The notes beneath the pieces are model-generated. The model saw only the letters and a list, made by a program, of their open reading frames with translations. It was not told where the DNA came from and did not search any database. From Qipengyuania aestuarii (GTDB lineage Bacteria > Pseudomonadota > Alphaproteobacteria > Sphingomonadales > Sphingomonadaceae): DNA of 64,000 nt. The position numbers were made by a program, and so were the translations under genes. The DNA is taken from contig NZ_JAIGNP010000003.1 in NCBI RefSeq assembly GCF_019711535.1, positions 833,228 through 897,227 on the forward strand, read 5' to 3'. Below are positions 41,801 through 50,074 of this stretch, in pieces; within the stretch, counting starts at the first letter, position 1, and the number at the start of each line of letters is the position of its first letter.

Positions 41801-41988
41801 ATTTCTACGTCAATCGCAACCAGATCGGTGCGGTCGTGGAGAGCCAGCCTTTCGGCGGGGAAGGGCTCTCGGGAACTGGTCCCAAGGCCGGCGGACCGCA
41901 CTATGTTCAGCGCTTTGCGACCGAACGCGTAGTCTGCATCGATACCACGGCAGCGGGCGGCAACGCCACGCTGCTGGCAAGTGGCTGA
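38848..41988 (+). CDS. putA: bifunctional proline dehydrogenase / L-glutamate-gamma-semialdehyde dehydrogenase
   Basis: A 1046-aa PutA that oxidises proline to glutamate. The N-terminal FAD PRODH barrel spans about 100-480, with FFVRLVKGAYWD and ATHNAYTIGAI. The ALDH half runs from about 570, with SPWNFPLAIFIG, VSFTGSTQTA, ETGGQNAMIVDS and the catalytic Cys in AGQRCSALR. The ribbon-helix-helix DNA-binding domain of E. coli PutA is absent, so this one is probably not a repressor. GGAG precedes the ATG at 38848. A locally Arg-rich stretch (RRQTGGSQVWRRRLHRG) before the ALDH C-terminus is unlike typical relatives but keeps length and frame. Confidence 0.95.
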   Translation: MALNDPVRLSPISRQAVREAYREEENACVARRMEQASSSAAKHAEAADLAGRLIEGARSRKASGIDAFLHQYGLATEEGVALMCLAEALLRVPDAATADALIRDKIGDIDWSEHVGESSSTFVNAATFSLMLTGEVLERPEEAQRGMGSTLKRTINRLGEPVIRKATLQAMRILGGQFVYGRTIEEAMKRASPERARGLTHSIDMLGEAAMTYEDADRYAAAYERAIDRLAREGTGKVSTSPGISVKLSALHPRYSFLHADLAVGDLLPIVRHLMTKARDANIHFTIDAEEADRLELSMDIIEALARDDSLFTRPDGSQWEGFGLAIQAYQKRGVPMCEWAARLARKYDRRFFVRLVKGAYWDTEIKLSQVGGFDDFPVFTRKLGTDVSYLACAEKLLACDDVIYPAFATHNAYTIGAIKAIAGGKDFEFQRLHGMGEDVYGTLAQIEGNARTNVRIYAPTGTHKDLLAYLVRRLLENGANSSFVNRMADADVPVEELTTCPIADMKALEPYRNPAIPLPADIFPNRRNSAGIDLSDPLVREPLLERLEKLDAKQWRAEPTFMSGADGEVAPINKPHDLSAQVGTRRDALDFEVEEAITRAQAIQPGWNALGGEKRAVLLEAAADLFEEHTDEFLSLCQREAGKTLQDAVLELREAVDFLRYYATEARRLFDQPIPLPGPTGEENRLTLNGRGVFACISPWNFPLAIFIGTPAAAMAAGNTVVAKPAEQTPLIAALAVELCHQAGIPEEVFQLLPGAGDVGEFITSDPRIAGVSFTGSTQTAQAINRSLAARDGPIATLIAETGGQNAMIVDSTALPEQVTRDVVASAFQSAGQRCSALRVLHIQEDVYDEMLEMIRGAFKALTIGNPENLATDVGPVIDPDAKAALERHIARRQTGGSQVWRRRLHRGASAGCYVAPTIIEVSSILDLKRENFGPILHVVKYKASEIGRVMDDINATGYGLTLGLHSRNDDMRAFIESRAKVGNFYVNRNQIGAVVESQPFGGEGLSGTGPKAGGPHYVQRFATERVVCIDTTAAGGNATLLASG

Positions 41989-42034
41989 GGCCAGTCATTG
42001 CGAATTCATGGCGCGCCGGTGTAAAAGGCTCGCC

Positions 42035-42562
42035 ATGGTTCGCATCTTCAGACATCTTGCCGTTCTCATCGCCTTCGCCTGGGCTTCCATGGCGGCGGCC
42101 TCGGTCGACATCACTTTCCATTCCTTCAACGGATCGATCTTCGCGGGTCGCTATCCGCACACCTTCGTGTCCATGGAGGGCACGTTGAATGATGGAACGC
42201 CGGTGAAAGAGAATTTCGGTTTCTCGGCAAAGCGCGCTGGCCCGGCTGTCCTGGCCGGTCCGGTCGAACACATCGTAATGACCGAGAAGGAGAAATGGCT
42301 GACTAAGACTAATCGCCATTTCACTCTCAGCATGACCGACGCCGAATACCGCGAGGTGCGCAAAATGGTCGAGGACTGGCGCAATGCGTCGGGCAAATAT
42401 TACGACCTCGACAGCCGGAACTGCATTCACTTCGTCGGCGAGATCGGACGCATCATGGGGTTAAGGATAGAATACCCCAAAAAACTGCTGCGTCAGCCCA
42501 AGAGCTGGCTGAACCATATCTCGACCCTCAACCCGCAGCTTGGGGCGGCGCAAGTCGACTGA
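42035..42562 (+). CDS. small exported protein, possible permuted papain-like fold
   Basis: A 175-aa protein with a signal peptide (about 1-23). A His in RYPHTFVSMEG (about residue 43) and a Cys in SRNCIHFVGEIG (about 130) are placed as in circularly permuted NlpC/P60 or LRAT-type proteins, where the His precedes the Cys. The NC-x-HFV element is the strongest hint. Such proteins are peptidases, amidases or acyltransferases. The family assignment is by eye and uncertain. It stands alone after putA, with a palindromic hairpin 37 bp downstream. Confidence 0.7.
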   Translation: MVRIFRHLAVLIAFAWASMAAASVDITFHSFNGSIFAGRYPHTFVSMEGTLNDGTPVKENFGFSAKRAGPAVLAGPVEHIVMTEKEKWLTKTNRHFTLSMTDAEYREVRKMVEDWRNASGKYYDLDSRNCIHFVGEIGRIMGLRIEYPKKLLRQPKSWLNHISTLNPQLGAAQVD

Positions 42563-42599
42563 CTGGTTGCGGGCCTTTCCGCCTGCCTATGAAAAGGGC

Positions 42600-42627
42600 G
42601 ACCCGGACGCCGTGAGGCGCCCGGGTC
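42600..42627. terminator. bidirectional hairpin between convergent genes
   Basis: GACCCGGACGCC and GGCGCCCGGGTC pair over 12 bp with one mismatch around a GTGA loop. It sits 37 bp after the small exported protein gene and 70 bp after the autotransporter stop on the other strand. No T-run is present, so its strength as an intrinsic terminator is uncertain, but the location fits shared termination. Confidence 0.6.
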
Positions 42628-42696
42628 TGGAGTCCGACAAACCCGTTGGGGTTGGGGCAGGGAGATCGAATTCGCCGGACCCGTTCGTGAAGCTTC

Positions 42697-45600
42697 TTAC
42701 AAAGCGAAGTTGACTACGGTGCGCAGGGCATACCCGACCTTGTCGTTGCGCTGCTCTGCCGACAGTTCGCCGGTCACCGTGTAATAATTATCGCCGCCCT
42801 GACCGCGCAGGCGCGCAAACCATCCACTTTCCCGTTCGTCCGGAACCAAGGTGAACGCCTCGCCTTCACCGAAGTGTGCGGTCGTCGCACCCAGCGCGCC
42901 GTCGAGGATTTCGCGCCAACCGCCCTCGGCTTCGAGGCGGAACCAATTGTCGTCTCCGCTGCTCATGCCCAGAAGGTCGAAGCCGACCGCGGTGGCGAGG
43001 TTAAGGCCGAGCTCGTCGCTGGTGCGATCCTCGATCACGAGGTCGAGCGCCTTCCCGCCGCCGCTTTCCTCATATCCGTCTTCGCTCAGCCGCACGTAGT
43101 CGACGGTGACCGATGGCCGGATGAAGAAATACTGCCAGCCGCCTTCCATCGAGCCGCCTGCGATGAAGGAGGTCGTGTTGCCCGACCAGTCGCGTTCGAT
43201 CCGGCGTTCGATCTTCTCTTCGCCATTCATGCCGACGAAGTAACGCGATCCCTCGAAGTCGCTGAAGCCATAGGAGCCGCGCGCGAAAGCCGAGAATGCG
43301 CCCCAATGACCGCGCCAGAACAGCGCGGCTTCATACGTGTTCGAGATGATCGAGTTCTCGACGCCGGTTTCATGCTCGTTCCACAGCCAGTTGGCGGTGG
43401 CACCGATCTTGCCCAGTCCGGTGACCAGTTCGAGACCGCCGGAAAAGCCAAGTCCGTCGAGATCATAGGTGGCGGATTCGTCTCTGCCCTTGCTCGAATC
43501 CCATCCGGCTGCATCGAGGATGACCCTTAGCCTGCCTTCCTGCTCCATCGGGCCTTGCGGCGCGGCGAGGGAGCGCGCGAATGTGCGCATGCCCAGGCTA
43601 ATGCCATCGAAGGCTCCGCCTGCATGATCGGGCAGCGTCTGAGCGACCGTGGCAGCGAACAGCTTCGCATCGGTGATCCCTAAGAAAACGCCGGCAACAT
43701 CATCGTCGGCGGACAGGGCCTTGTAGAGCGCGTCATAAGTACCGGCCTCGGCCCGGTTCAGGCCCAGATCCTTTGTATCCTTGCGGGAAATCGCGACATT
43801 TATTTCGCCTGCCGATTGATTGACTGCCAGTGCCGCCTTGAAGATGAAGGGCACCAGCGTGCTGTCGGTGTCGAGATCGCCTGCGCCGGTAAGGCTGCCA
43901 GCGCGGATGACGGTGTAGGTGCCTTCCGCATTGTCGATGTCGGTGAGCCTAAGCTTCAGCTTGGCACCATCGGCGAAGCTGGCATTTCCGCCCACGGTCA
44001 GCGCGCTGCCGGCACCTGCATCCTTGCTCAGCGTAGCGACGATGGTGCCGGTTGCGCCAACGTCGAGCGAGGCGATCGACGTCGGCGATGCAAGGTCGAG
44101 CGTGCCTCCGTTGACCGCCACGGCGACGTTTTGGCCCTGCAGCAGCTTGCCGCTGAAGACGGCCTTGTCCGTCAGCGTCAGCGATCCCGCTGCACCGCCG
44201 AAATCGGCCTGGCCAGAGAAGGTGGAGGTGTTGGAGAGAGCGAGCGCGCCGACCTGGGCGACGTTCCCCGCATATTGGCCATCGCCGGACATGGTCAGGC
44301 GATTGGTCCCGGCCCCGAAGGACACGTTGCCGGTTACCTTGCCATCCGCAATCTTCAGCACGTCGTCGCCGCTACCAAAGCGGATGTCGCCCTCGATCAG
44401 AGGGGCTTCGACGCCCGAGCCAACCGCCGTCTGCGAGACGGTGGCGCCCGAAGTGACACTGGTCAAATCGATCGCGATCTTGCGTCCGGACGCGGCTTCG
44501 GGGCCGCTCGCCACGATCTTTCCGCTGTTCTCGACCGAAGTGAGCGTACCGCTGCGATCGACGATGGCGATGGCGGTGCCATCCTTGCCGCCCGCAGTCG
44601 CCCGGATGGTGCCGCTGTTGCGCAGGACGGGCAGGGCCGCGCCGCTGTCGATCGCGACTGCGGTTGACACTGCGCCGGTCGCCTTGCCGCCCGCTGCCGT
44701 GATGGTTCCCGCATTGCGCAGTTCGCCGGTCGACGCGCCTGCGCCAAAGCGCAGGGCAGTCGCATCTGCATCTTTCGAAGTCGCGGCAATGCTGCCTGAG
44801 ACGCCCATGCCATTGGCGATCGATACCGCACCGCCGCGGCCCCCGATGACCATGCCGTTACCGTCTATTCCGGCGTAGACACCCTGGCCTGCGATAGCGC
44901 CATCGACGATGAGGCCGAAGCCCGTGCCGGTTGCTGCCACCCGTCCGATCGCAATATCGCGGTCGGCGGCGCCGATCACGACGGCAGGAGCCGCGCCATA
45001 GGATACGACCTTGGCGTTTCCTTCCTTGGCGTCCTCGATCCCGTCCTTGTCTTCATCGGGATTGTCCTTGTCGGCATCCTTGGGCGCGACGGCGAAGATG
45101 ATGCCCTTGGCCACATCGCCTTCCACCACGACGGCGCTGCCGCCCTGGAGAAGGTCGTCCGCATCCAGTTTCGAGGCGTCTCCAGGTGCGGTGGTATAAC
45201 GGTAGCCGGTGCTTCCGATGTCTCCCTGAACCACCAGCGCGCCGTCGATGTCGCCCGCAAACTTGGCGGCCGTCGCACCCTGACCGATCGCGGTGACGGT
45301 GCCGGCCAGTCGCACATCGCCCGTGACGTCATGCAGGCTTACGCCCATAGTTTCGTTGCCGAGCACGCTGGTCTTGCCGTCATGCACGAACTTGCCGTCC
45401 AGCGTTCCCGCGACTGAAATGCCGGCGGACTGGTTGCCTTCCACTGCAATGGTGCCTGTGTGGCGGATGTCCCCGGTCAGATTGCCGCGGACCCGGATAC
45501 CGGCGCGGTCGGTCCCGACCGCGAAGGGGCCATCAAGATCGCCGTCCTTGTCGCTGTCGGTCGGGGTGTAGGTTTCATCAATCGTGATGCTGCCGGAATT

Positions 45601-45891
45601 GACGATGCTGCCCTGCCGGTCGCCCGTGACTTCGATGCCGCTCGCCCCGTCGGCATTGCTGACGACAAGCTTGCCTTCATTGGTGGCGCTATGGTCGGAA
45701 TCCACGATGATCGCCGAACCGGCAGTCAGCTCGACCGATCCGTCCTTTGTGACCTTTACCGCGTCTCCTGCGCCGTTCTTCAGCTGCGAGGTGCGGATCG
45801 GCTGCGTGCGTTTCGCGTCGACGACTGTCTGGGCGGCAAGCGGGGTAGCCAGGGCAGCAAGCGCGCTGCCGGCCAGAAGGGTACGATACAT
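42697..45891 (-). CDS. autotransporter with Ca-binding-type acidic repeats
   Basis: A 1064-aa protein: signal peptide (1-21, ending LAAQ), a passenger of about 740 residues with beta-helix-like repeated strands (many NSG.I and GD-I turns, as in NSGSITI, NAGTITA, NSGTIRA, NSGKIVA), and a C-terminal autotransporter barrel ending VVNFAL. Two acidic segments, DSDKDGDLDG and DKDNPDEDKDGIEDA, resemble thrombospondin type 3 or EF-like Ca sites. GAGGAC precedes the ATG at 45891. It follows the STN-TonB receptor gene by 85 bp on the same strand, so it is probably in the FecI-FecR unit. The passenger's target is unknown. Confidence 0.85.
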   Translation of the reverse strand: MYRTLLAGSALAALATPLAAQTVVDAKRTQPIRTSQLKNGAGDAVKVTKDGSVELTAGSAIIVDSDHSATNEGKLVVSNADGASGIEVTGDRQGSIVNSGSITIDETYTPTDSDKDGDLDGPFAVGTDRAGIRVRGNLTGDIRHTGTIAVEGNQSAGISVAGTLDGKFVHDGKTSVLGNETMGVSLHDVTGDVRLAGTVTAIGQGATAAKFAGDIDGALVVQGDIGSTGYRYTTAPGDASKLDADDLLQGGSAVVVEGDVAKGIIFAVAPKDADKDNPDEDKDGIEDAKEGNAKVVSYGAAPAVVIGAADRDIAIGRVAATGTGFGLIVDGAIAGQGVYAGIDGNGMVIGGRGGAVSIANGMGVSGSIAATSKDADATALRFGAGASTGELRNAGTITAAGGKATGAVSTAVAIDSGAALPVLRNSGTIRATAGGKDGTAIAIVDRSGTLTSVENSGKIVASGPEAASGRKIAIDLTSVTSGATVSQTAVGSGVEAPLIEGDIRFGSGDDVLKIADGKVTGNVSFGAGTNRLTMSGDGQYAGNVAQVGALALSNTSTFSGQADFGGAAGSLTLTDKAVFSGKLLQGQNVAVAVNGGTLDLASPTSIASLDVGATGTIVATLSKDAGAGSALTVGGNASFADGAKLKLRLTDIDNAEGTYTVIRAGSLTGAGDLDTDSTLVPFIFKAALAVNQSAGEINVAISRKDTKDLGLNRAEAGTYDALYKALSADDDVAGVFLGITDAKLFAATVAQTLPDHAGGAFDGISLGMRTFARSLAAPQGPMEQEGRLRVILDAAGWDSSKGRDESATYDLDGLGFSGGLELVTGLGKIGATANWLWNEHETGVENSIISNTYEAALFWRGHWGAFSAFARGSYGFSDFEGSRYFVGMNGEEKIERRIERDWSGNTTSFIAGGSMEGGWQYFFIRPSVTVDYVRLSEDGYEESGGGKALDLVIEDRTSDELGLNLATAVGFDLLGMSSGDDNWFRLEAEGGWREILDGALGATTAHFGEGEAFTLVPDERESGWFARLRGQGGDNYYTVTGELSAEQRNDKVGYALRTVVNFAL

Positions 45892-45976
45892 GAAGTCCTC
45901 CGTCTGTGTCAGAGAGGGGGACGGAGACCTCGGCGGATTGCCTTGGCCCGGCGCGACATTTTTTGATCGCACAGAG

Positions 45977-48358
45977 TCAGAAAGAAAAATCGACGCCCAG
46001 GCGGATCGAGCGCGGGCGCAGCGGCGTCACTTGTTCGCGCATGACGGCAAAGGGCGTTCCCAGCGCGAAGCGATTGCCTACGGTGTCTGCGAGATTGGTA
46101 ATGGCGAGCGTTGCGCCGACCCGCGGATTGCCGAGGCGCACTGTGGCACCGCTGTCGAGATAGTCGCCTTGCAGATCGCCGAGTTCGGGCCCCATGCCGA
46201 GCCGGGATTTGCCGATATAGCTTGCCCACAGCCGCGCATCGAGATCGAGATCCCGGCTGACCGGATACGAATATTCGATCCCGGCTCTGCCCGAAAACCG
46301 CGCGATGTTCGGAACGTGGCTTACACGCGAAGCGGCCAGCAGCCGCGGCTCATCGATATGGCTTTCGTTGACTGTCAGGCCGCCGCTCAGCCGCAGGCCC
46401 GGCGCTAGGCGCGCGCCGCCCGTGGCACTGACGCTCCAGACCCGGCCATCCCCGATATTGGCGGTGCTGGGCAGGCCGAAATCATCGATGAAATCCGCCT
46501 GGATGTCCTCCCATCGCGTATAGGACAGGTTCACGGCGAGATCGAACGGGTCTCGTCCCGGCCGGCCGTTGCGGATGCCAAATTCGATCGCGCGGGCGTG
46601 GTCCTGTTCGAACCGCCGGACAAATTCCTTTTCGATGGCAAGACCGCCGGGCCGAAAGCCTTCCTGATAGCGCGCATAGAGGCTTGTGGAGGGGCCTGGA
46701 TGGGCGACCAGAGAGACGGACGGAAGGAAGGCCGATTGCGTCCGGCTCTCGGTAACTTCCGCCCGCGCAATCATCAGCGCGAGGGGCACGTCTTCAGCAC
46801 CGCCGCCGAGCCGCACCGTGGTATAGCGCGCGCCCGCCGAGGCGATGAGGCCCTTGCGAAGCCGCACGGACACTTCGCCATAGGCAGTCGCTTCGGTCAC
46901 GGTATTCACGACACCCGGCGTCGCGGAGCGCAGGATCTGCTGCTGGAGGGAGCGGCTCAGCTGAGTCTCGTTATCGATCAAGCTGACCCCGGCCAGCCAT
47001 CCGAGCGTCTGCGTGTCGTCGAGCGGTCGCCACAGCCGGGTTTCGTGCGCCAGCATGTTGGTGTGATTGCGCTGCGTGAAAATCCGCTCGTTCTGTTCGA
47101 CCGTGGTCGCATCGTAGCGCTCCTCCAGGTCCTGGCTGACGATGCCGGTCGTGGACCGCAGATGGACCGTGCCCATTCGCCCGGCGACAACGAGCTGGCC
47201 GTGCCGGTAATCAGCGGCGGACCCTTCCTGTACGCGGGCCATGCTTTCGTAAGGCGGCCCGTTCCTGGCGGTATACTGGCTGTCGTCGGCCCGGGTCGAT
47301 TGCGCCAACCCAATGACATCTACGGTCCAGTCGGGCGCAAGTTGCAGCCGCGCCATGGCTCGCCCCGAAAGGATTTCGGTGCGGTTGACGTTGTCACGGC
47401 CGAGCATCGGCTTGTCGATATAGCCGCCCTCGCTTGCCGCATCGGCGACCACCCTGATGGCGGCCCGATCGGTAAGGAGCGGGATATTCACCATGACGCC
47501 GGCATCGGCGCTGCCGGTGCCGCCCTGGGTCAGCCCGCCGCCGAGCGTACCGCGCAGCGATGCGTAATCGAGGTCGGGGGAGTTGGGCACCATCCGGATG
47601 ATGCCGCCGAGCGAGCCGGCCCCGTAGAGCGTGCCTTGCGGCCCTTCGAGCACTTCGACACGCTCGAGATCGGATAGCCGAAGATCGGGGTCGGGCGCGT
47701 TATAGCTCAGCCGCATATCCCCTAGGTACTGCCCCACGGTCGCCTGCGTCGGCCCTGTGAAACTGGAATCGGCGATGCCGCGAATGAACAGCTTGTTGCG
47801 ACCGCTGCCGAGATAGGTGGATGCCACCGTCGCGATGCGCTGGGTGATCCGTTCGGTCCCGCCGACCCCGCCCAGTTCCAGCTCTTCGCCCGTCAGGATA
47901 GATGCCTGCGCGGGGAGATCCTGCAGCTTGGTATCCCGCTTGCTGGCGATGACGACGATTTCTGGCATGGGCGCCGGTGGGGGAAGCGGCACCGCAGGCT
48001 GTGTCTGGGCCGTTTGCCTCGACTGCTTTTTCGGCGGCGATCTGCGGGAGAGTTGGCGCGGAGCCGGTTCGATCCGCCAGGCGCCGCCGCGCAAGGGCAC
48101 TGCCCTCGCATTCACGCTGCGTGCGAGACGGTGCACTGCCTCGCGCGGACTCATGCGGCCGCTTATGCGCGGCGCGCGGCGCCTGGATACGGCGCTGTCG
48201 GCGATCACGATGCTCGTGCCGGTCTGGCGGGCGATGGCGATGGCCGATTCCGCGACCGGTCCCGCCGGCGCATCAATGGCCATATCCTCTGCGGCAGCTG
48301 GCGATGCCAGCGCGCAAATCACGGCAAGCGTGCAGGCAGGCCCGGTCCGCATCGTCAC
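45977..48358 (-). CDS. TonB-dependent receptor with STN signalling domain
   Basis: A 793-aa outer-membrane receptor. After the signal peptide (about 1-23) comes an STN domain (about 28-95, AIDAPAGPVAESAIAIARQ), a Pro-rich linker, a TonB box-like EIVVIASK, a plug (about 125-245, with VEVLEGPQGTLYGAGSLGGIIRM) and a 22-strand barrel ending VDFSF. STN-bearing receptors pass a substrate signal to FecR. It starts with GTG overlapping the FecR stop (GTGA); an ATG two codons on is possible. The order sigma-FecR-receptor matches cell-surface signalling. The ligand may be a siderophore or another chelate, and cannot be named. Confidence 0.92.
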   Translation of the reverse strand: MTMRTGPACTLAVICALASPAAAEDMAIDAPAGPVAESAIAIARQTGTSIVIADSAVSRRRAPRISGRMSPREAVHRLARSVNARAVPLRGGAWRIEPAPRQLSRRSPPKKQSRQTAQTQPAVPLPPPAPMPEIVVIASKRDTKLQDLPAQASILTGEELELGGVGGTERITQRIATVASTYLGSGRNKLFIRGIADSSFTGPTQATVGQYLGDMRLSYNAPDPDLRLSDLERVEVLEGPQGTLYGAGSLGGIIRMVPNSPDLDYASLRGTLGGGLTQGGTGSADAGVMVNIPLLTDRAAIRVVADAASEGGYIDKPMLGRDNVNRTEILSGRAMARLQLAPDWTVDVIGLAQSTRADDSQYTARNGPPYESMARVQEGSAADYRHGQLVVAGRMGTVHLRSTTGIVSQDLEERYDATTVEQNERIFTQRNHTNMLAHETRLWRPLDDTQTLGWLAGVSLIDNETQLSRSLQQQILRSATPGVVNTVTEATAYGEVSVRLRKGLIASAGARYTTVRLGGGAEDVPLALMIARAEVTESRTQSAFLPSVSLVAHPGPSTSLYARYQEGFRPGGLAIEKEFVRRFEQDHARAIEFGIRNGRPGRDPFDLAVNLSYTRWEDIQADFIDDFGLPSTANIGDGRVWSVSATGGARLAPGLRLSGGLTVNESHIDEPRLLAASRVSHVPNIARFSGRAGIEYSYPVSRDLDLDARLWASYIGKSRLGMGPELGDLQGDYLDSGATVRLGNPRVGATLAITNLADTVGNRFALGTPFAVMREQVTPLRPRSIRLGVDFSF

Positions 48359-49284
48359 TCGGCGTGGAGGACCCAGCCGGTCTCTTCACGCTCGACCCGG
48401 ATGCCCAGCAATTCGCCGAGCATTGCCGGATCCGATTTCAAGGGATCGAGCAGGACGCTGCCTGAAACCGGACGCTCGCGGCTGCCGGGCGATACCCGGT
48501 AATCCACCCCGGTCTCGGCCGCGATTTCGGCCGCGACGTCTGCCAGAGATGCATCGCGGAACGTCAGGCGGCCGTCCTGCCATTCGCCCACCTGGTCGGT
48601 GGAAAGCTGATCGAGGCGGTATGAGCCGTCTGCGCTGGCGATGGTCAGCAACTGGCCGGGATTGACCATCCGGTTCTGCTGTTCGGGATTATAGATCACC
48701 GCGCCTTCGGAAACGCCCACCCGGATCTGGGCCGACCGGATCGCTACGTCGAACACCGTGCCTGCATCGACCAGGGTGGAAGAACCGACATCCAGATGAA
48801 ACGGCGCGCGTTCGTCATGTTCGATGCGGAACAAGGCACGGCCCTGATCGAGGCGCGCATAGCGCGTCTGATCACTTTCCAGCGTCAGCGCGCTGTCACC
48901 GCCGAGCAGGATCGAACTGCCATCGCCAAGCTGCACCAGCTGCGTTTCGCCTGGAGCCGTGCGGTACATCTCTTCGCCCGCGCCCGGCTGCCACAACCAC
49001 AGCGCACACAGCAGGGCGACACAGGCGGCCAGCGCCGCGCCATACCAGCGGTAATTCCGGCGCGGGGTGTCGGACACTTCGGGGGGAGCGCCGTCATTGG
49101 CCGGGGCCAGGCGCAGCGCCTCGGCGCTCGTTTCGGCGGCCATCACCGCGTGATCATAGGCGGCGTTATGCGCCGGCGATTGCTCCAGCCACAGCGTGAA
49201 GTCCTCCCATGCTGCGAAGTCGGGCTCGGCCGTCCGCATCGCCCAGTCAGCCGCCTCGGCCATTATTCGTGAATCATGCGCCAT
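48355..49284 (-). CDS. FecR family anti-sigma/signal transducer
   Basis: A 309-aa FecR protein. An N-terminal cytoplasmic segment with conserved AADWAMR and WEDFTLWL (about 10-35) binds the sigma factor. One membrane helix lies at about 79-98 (AALAACVALLCALWLW). The periplasmic FecR domain carries GDGSSILLGGDSALTL and VDAGTVFDVAI, and the C-terminus contains an STN-like DUF4974 region that meets the receptor's signalling domain. It is flanked by the sigma gene (38 bp) and the receptor (4-nt overlap). Confidence 0.92.
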   Translation of the reverse strand: MAHDSRIMAEAADWAMRTAEPDFAAWEDFTLWLEQSPAHNAAYDHAVMAAETSAEALRLAPANDGAPPEVSDTPRRNYRWYGAALAACVALLCALWLWQPGAGEEMYRTAPGETQLVQLGDGSSILLGGDSALTLESDQTRYARLDQGRALFRIEHDERAPFHLDVGSSTLVDAGTVFDVAIRSAQIRVGVSEGAVIYNPEQQNRMVNPGQLLTIASADGSYRLDQLSTDQVGEWQDGRLTFRDASLADVAAEIAAETGVDYRVSPGSRERPVSGSVLLDPLKSDPAMLGELLGIRVEREETGWVLHAE

Positions 49285-49322
49285 GCAAAATCGCTCCTGT
49301 CCCTAGGACGGAGTCCTCGCGA

Positions 49323-49844
49323 TCATTCCTCATCGAACCGCTCCTTGAGCTGGGCGAGGACGAGGTAAACCTTGCGCAAATCGCTTTCCACCGTGCTGAC
49401 GCTGATACGCATGTCGCGCGCGATCTCGCGCTGCGGTTGGCCGGCGATCCGGCTGCGCTGGAAGATTTCCCGCGCGCGCTCCGGCAGGTCCGCCAGTGCG
49501 GCATCGACCTGCAGCGCCATCTGCCGCCCGATAACCAGTCTCTCCGCCGATGGCGCTTCGGAGACGCCGCCTTCCGGATCGCCCGTCGCCTCCGACCAGG
49601 CTGCCTCGCGCAATTGCGCCTGCCGTGCGGAGCGGAAGCGGTCGATCATCACGGTGTTGGCGATGCGATAGAGGTAGGACATGGGTGATGCCACCGGCCC
49701 TGGCGCGCTGCGCTCGAGCTTCAGCCAGACCTCATGCAGCACATCCTCGGCATCGCCGCGGGCCCCGCGCGCTTCGAGAAAGCGCAGCAATGCCTGACGG
49801 TTGGCAAGAAATACCGCCTGTAGTCCTTCGTCCGGTTCATGCAT
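49323..49844 (-). CDS. FecI-type ECF sigma factor
   Basis: A 173-aa sigma-70-family ECF factor. Region 2 is seen in ARGDAEDVLHEVWLKLER and SYLYRIANTVMIDRFRS; region 4 in ALADLPERAREIFQRSRIAG with the HTH QREIARDMRISVSTVESDL. The ATG at 49844 is chosen (MHEPDEG) because the longer frame adds a poorly structured segment; no strong ribosome-binding site is visible for either. It is the first gene of sigma-FecR-receptor(-autotransporter) and is expected to activate that unit. Confidence 0.9.
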   Translation of the reverse strand: MHEPDEGLQAVFLANRQALLRFLEARGARGDAEDVLHEVWLKLERSAPGPVASPMSYLYRIANTVMIDRFRSARQAQLREAAWSEATGDPEGGVSEAPSAERLVIGRQMALQVDAALADLPERAREIFQRSRIAGQPQREIARDMRISVSTVESDLRKVYLVLAQLKERFDEE

Positions 49845-49976
49845 TACTGCCGGCGTTTCTTCCTGAGTATCCAAGCAAGCGACTGCGCAGAGCTGAATGT
49901 GAAGCAATTCAAATAAACGCGGCAATTAGTCTTTCAACCGACAAAGGACAATCGGCAGCCTTCCTTTTTACAATAA

Positions 49977-50013
49977 GAAACGGGCCGCCTGAACATATCA
50001 GACGGCCCGTTTC
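49977..50013. terminator. bidirectional hairpin between the TonB receptor and sigma genes
   Basis: GAAACGGGCCG-C-CTGA and TCAG-A-CGGCCCGTTTC pair over 15 bp with one C-A mismatch, around an ACATA loop. It lies 61 bp downstream of the large TonB receptor's stop, and 133 bp upstream of the sigma start. TTTC on the right and a run of A on the left make it a plausible terminator for the receptor transcript. Confidence 0.75.
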
Positions 50014-50074
50014 GTCGTGGTATTATACGCTGGCTGGCATCCCGATCGAGATGCAAAACTGTACCGAGCGGGGC

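Noticed and set aside
38959..41901. 980-codon open frame on the minus strand across putA
   Set aside because: Antisense shadow of putA; the PRODH and ALDH motifs on the other strand are unmistakable.
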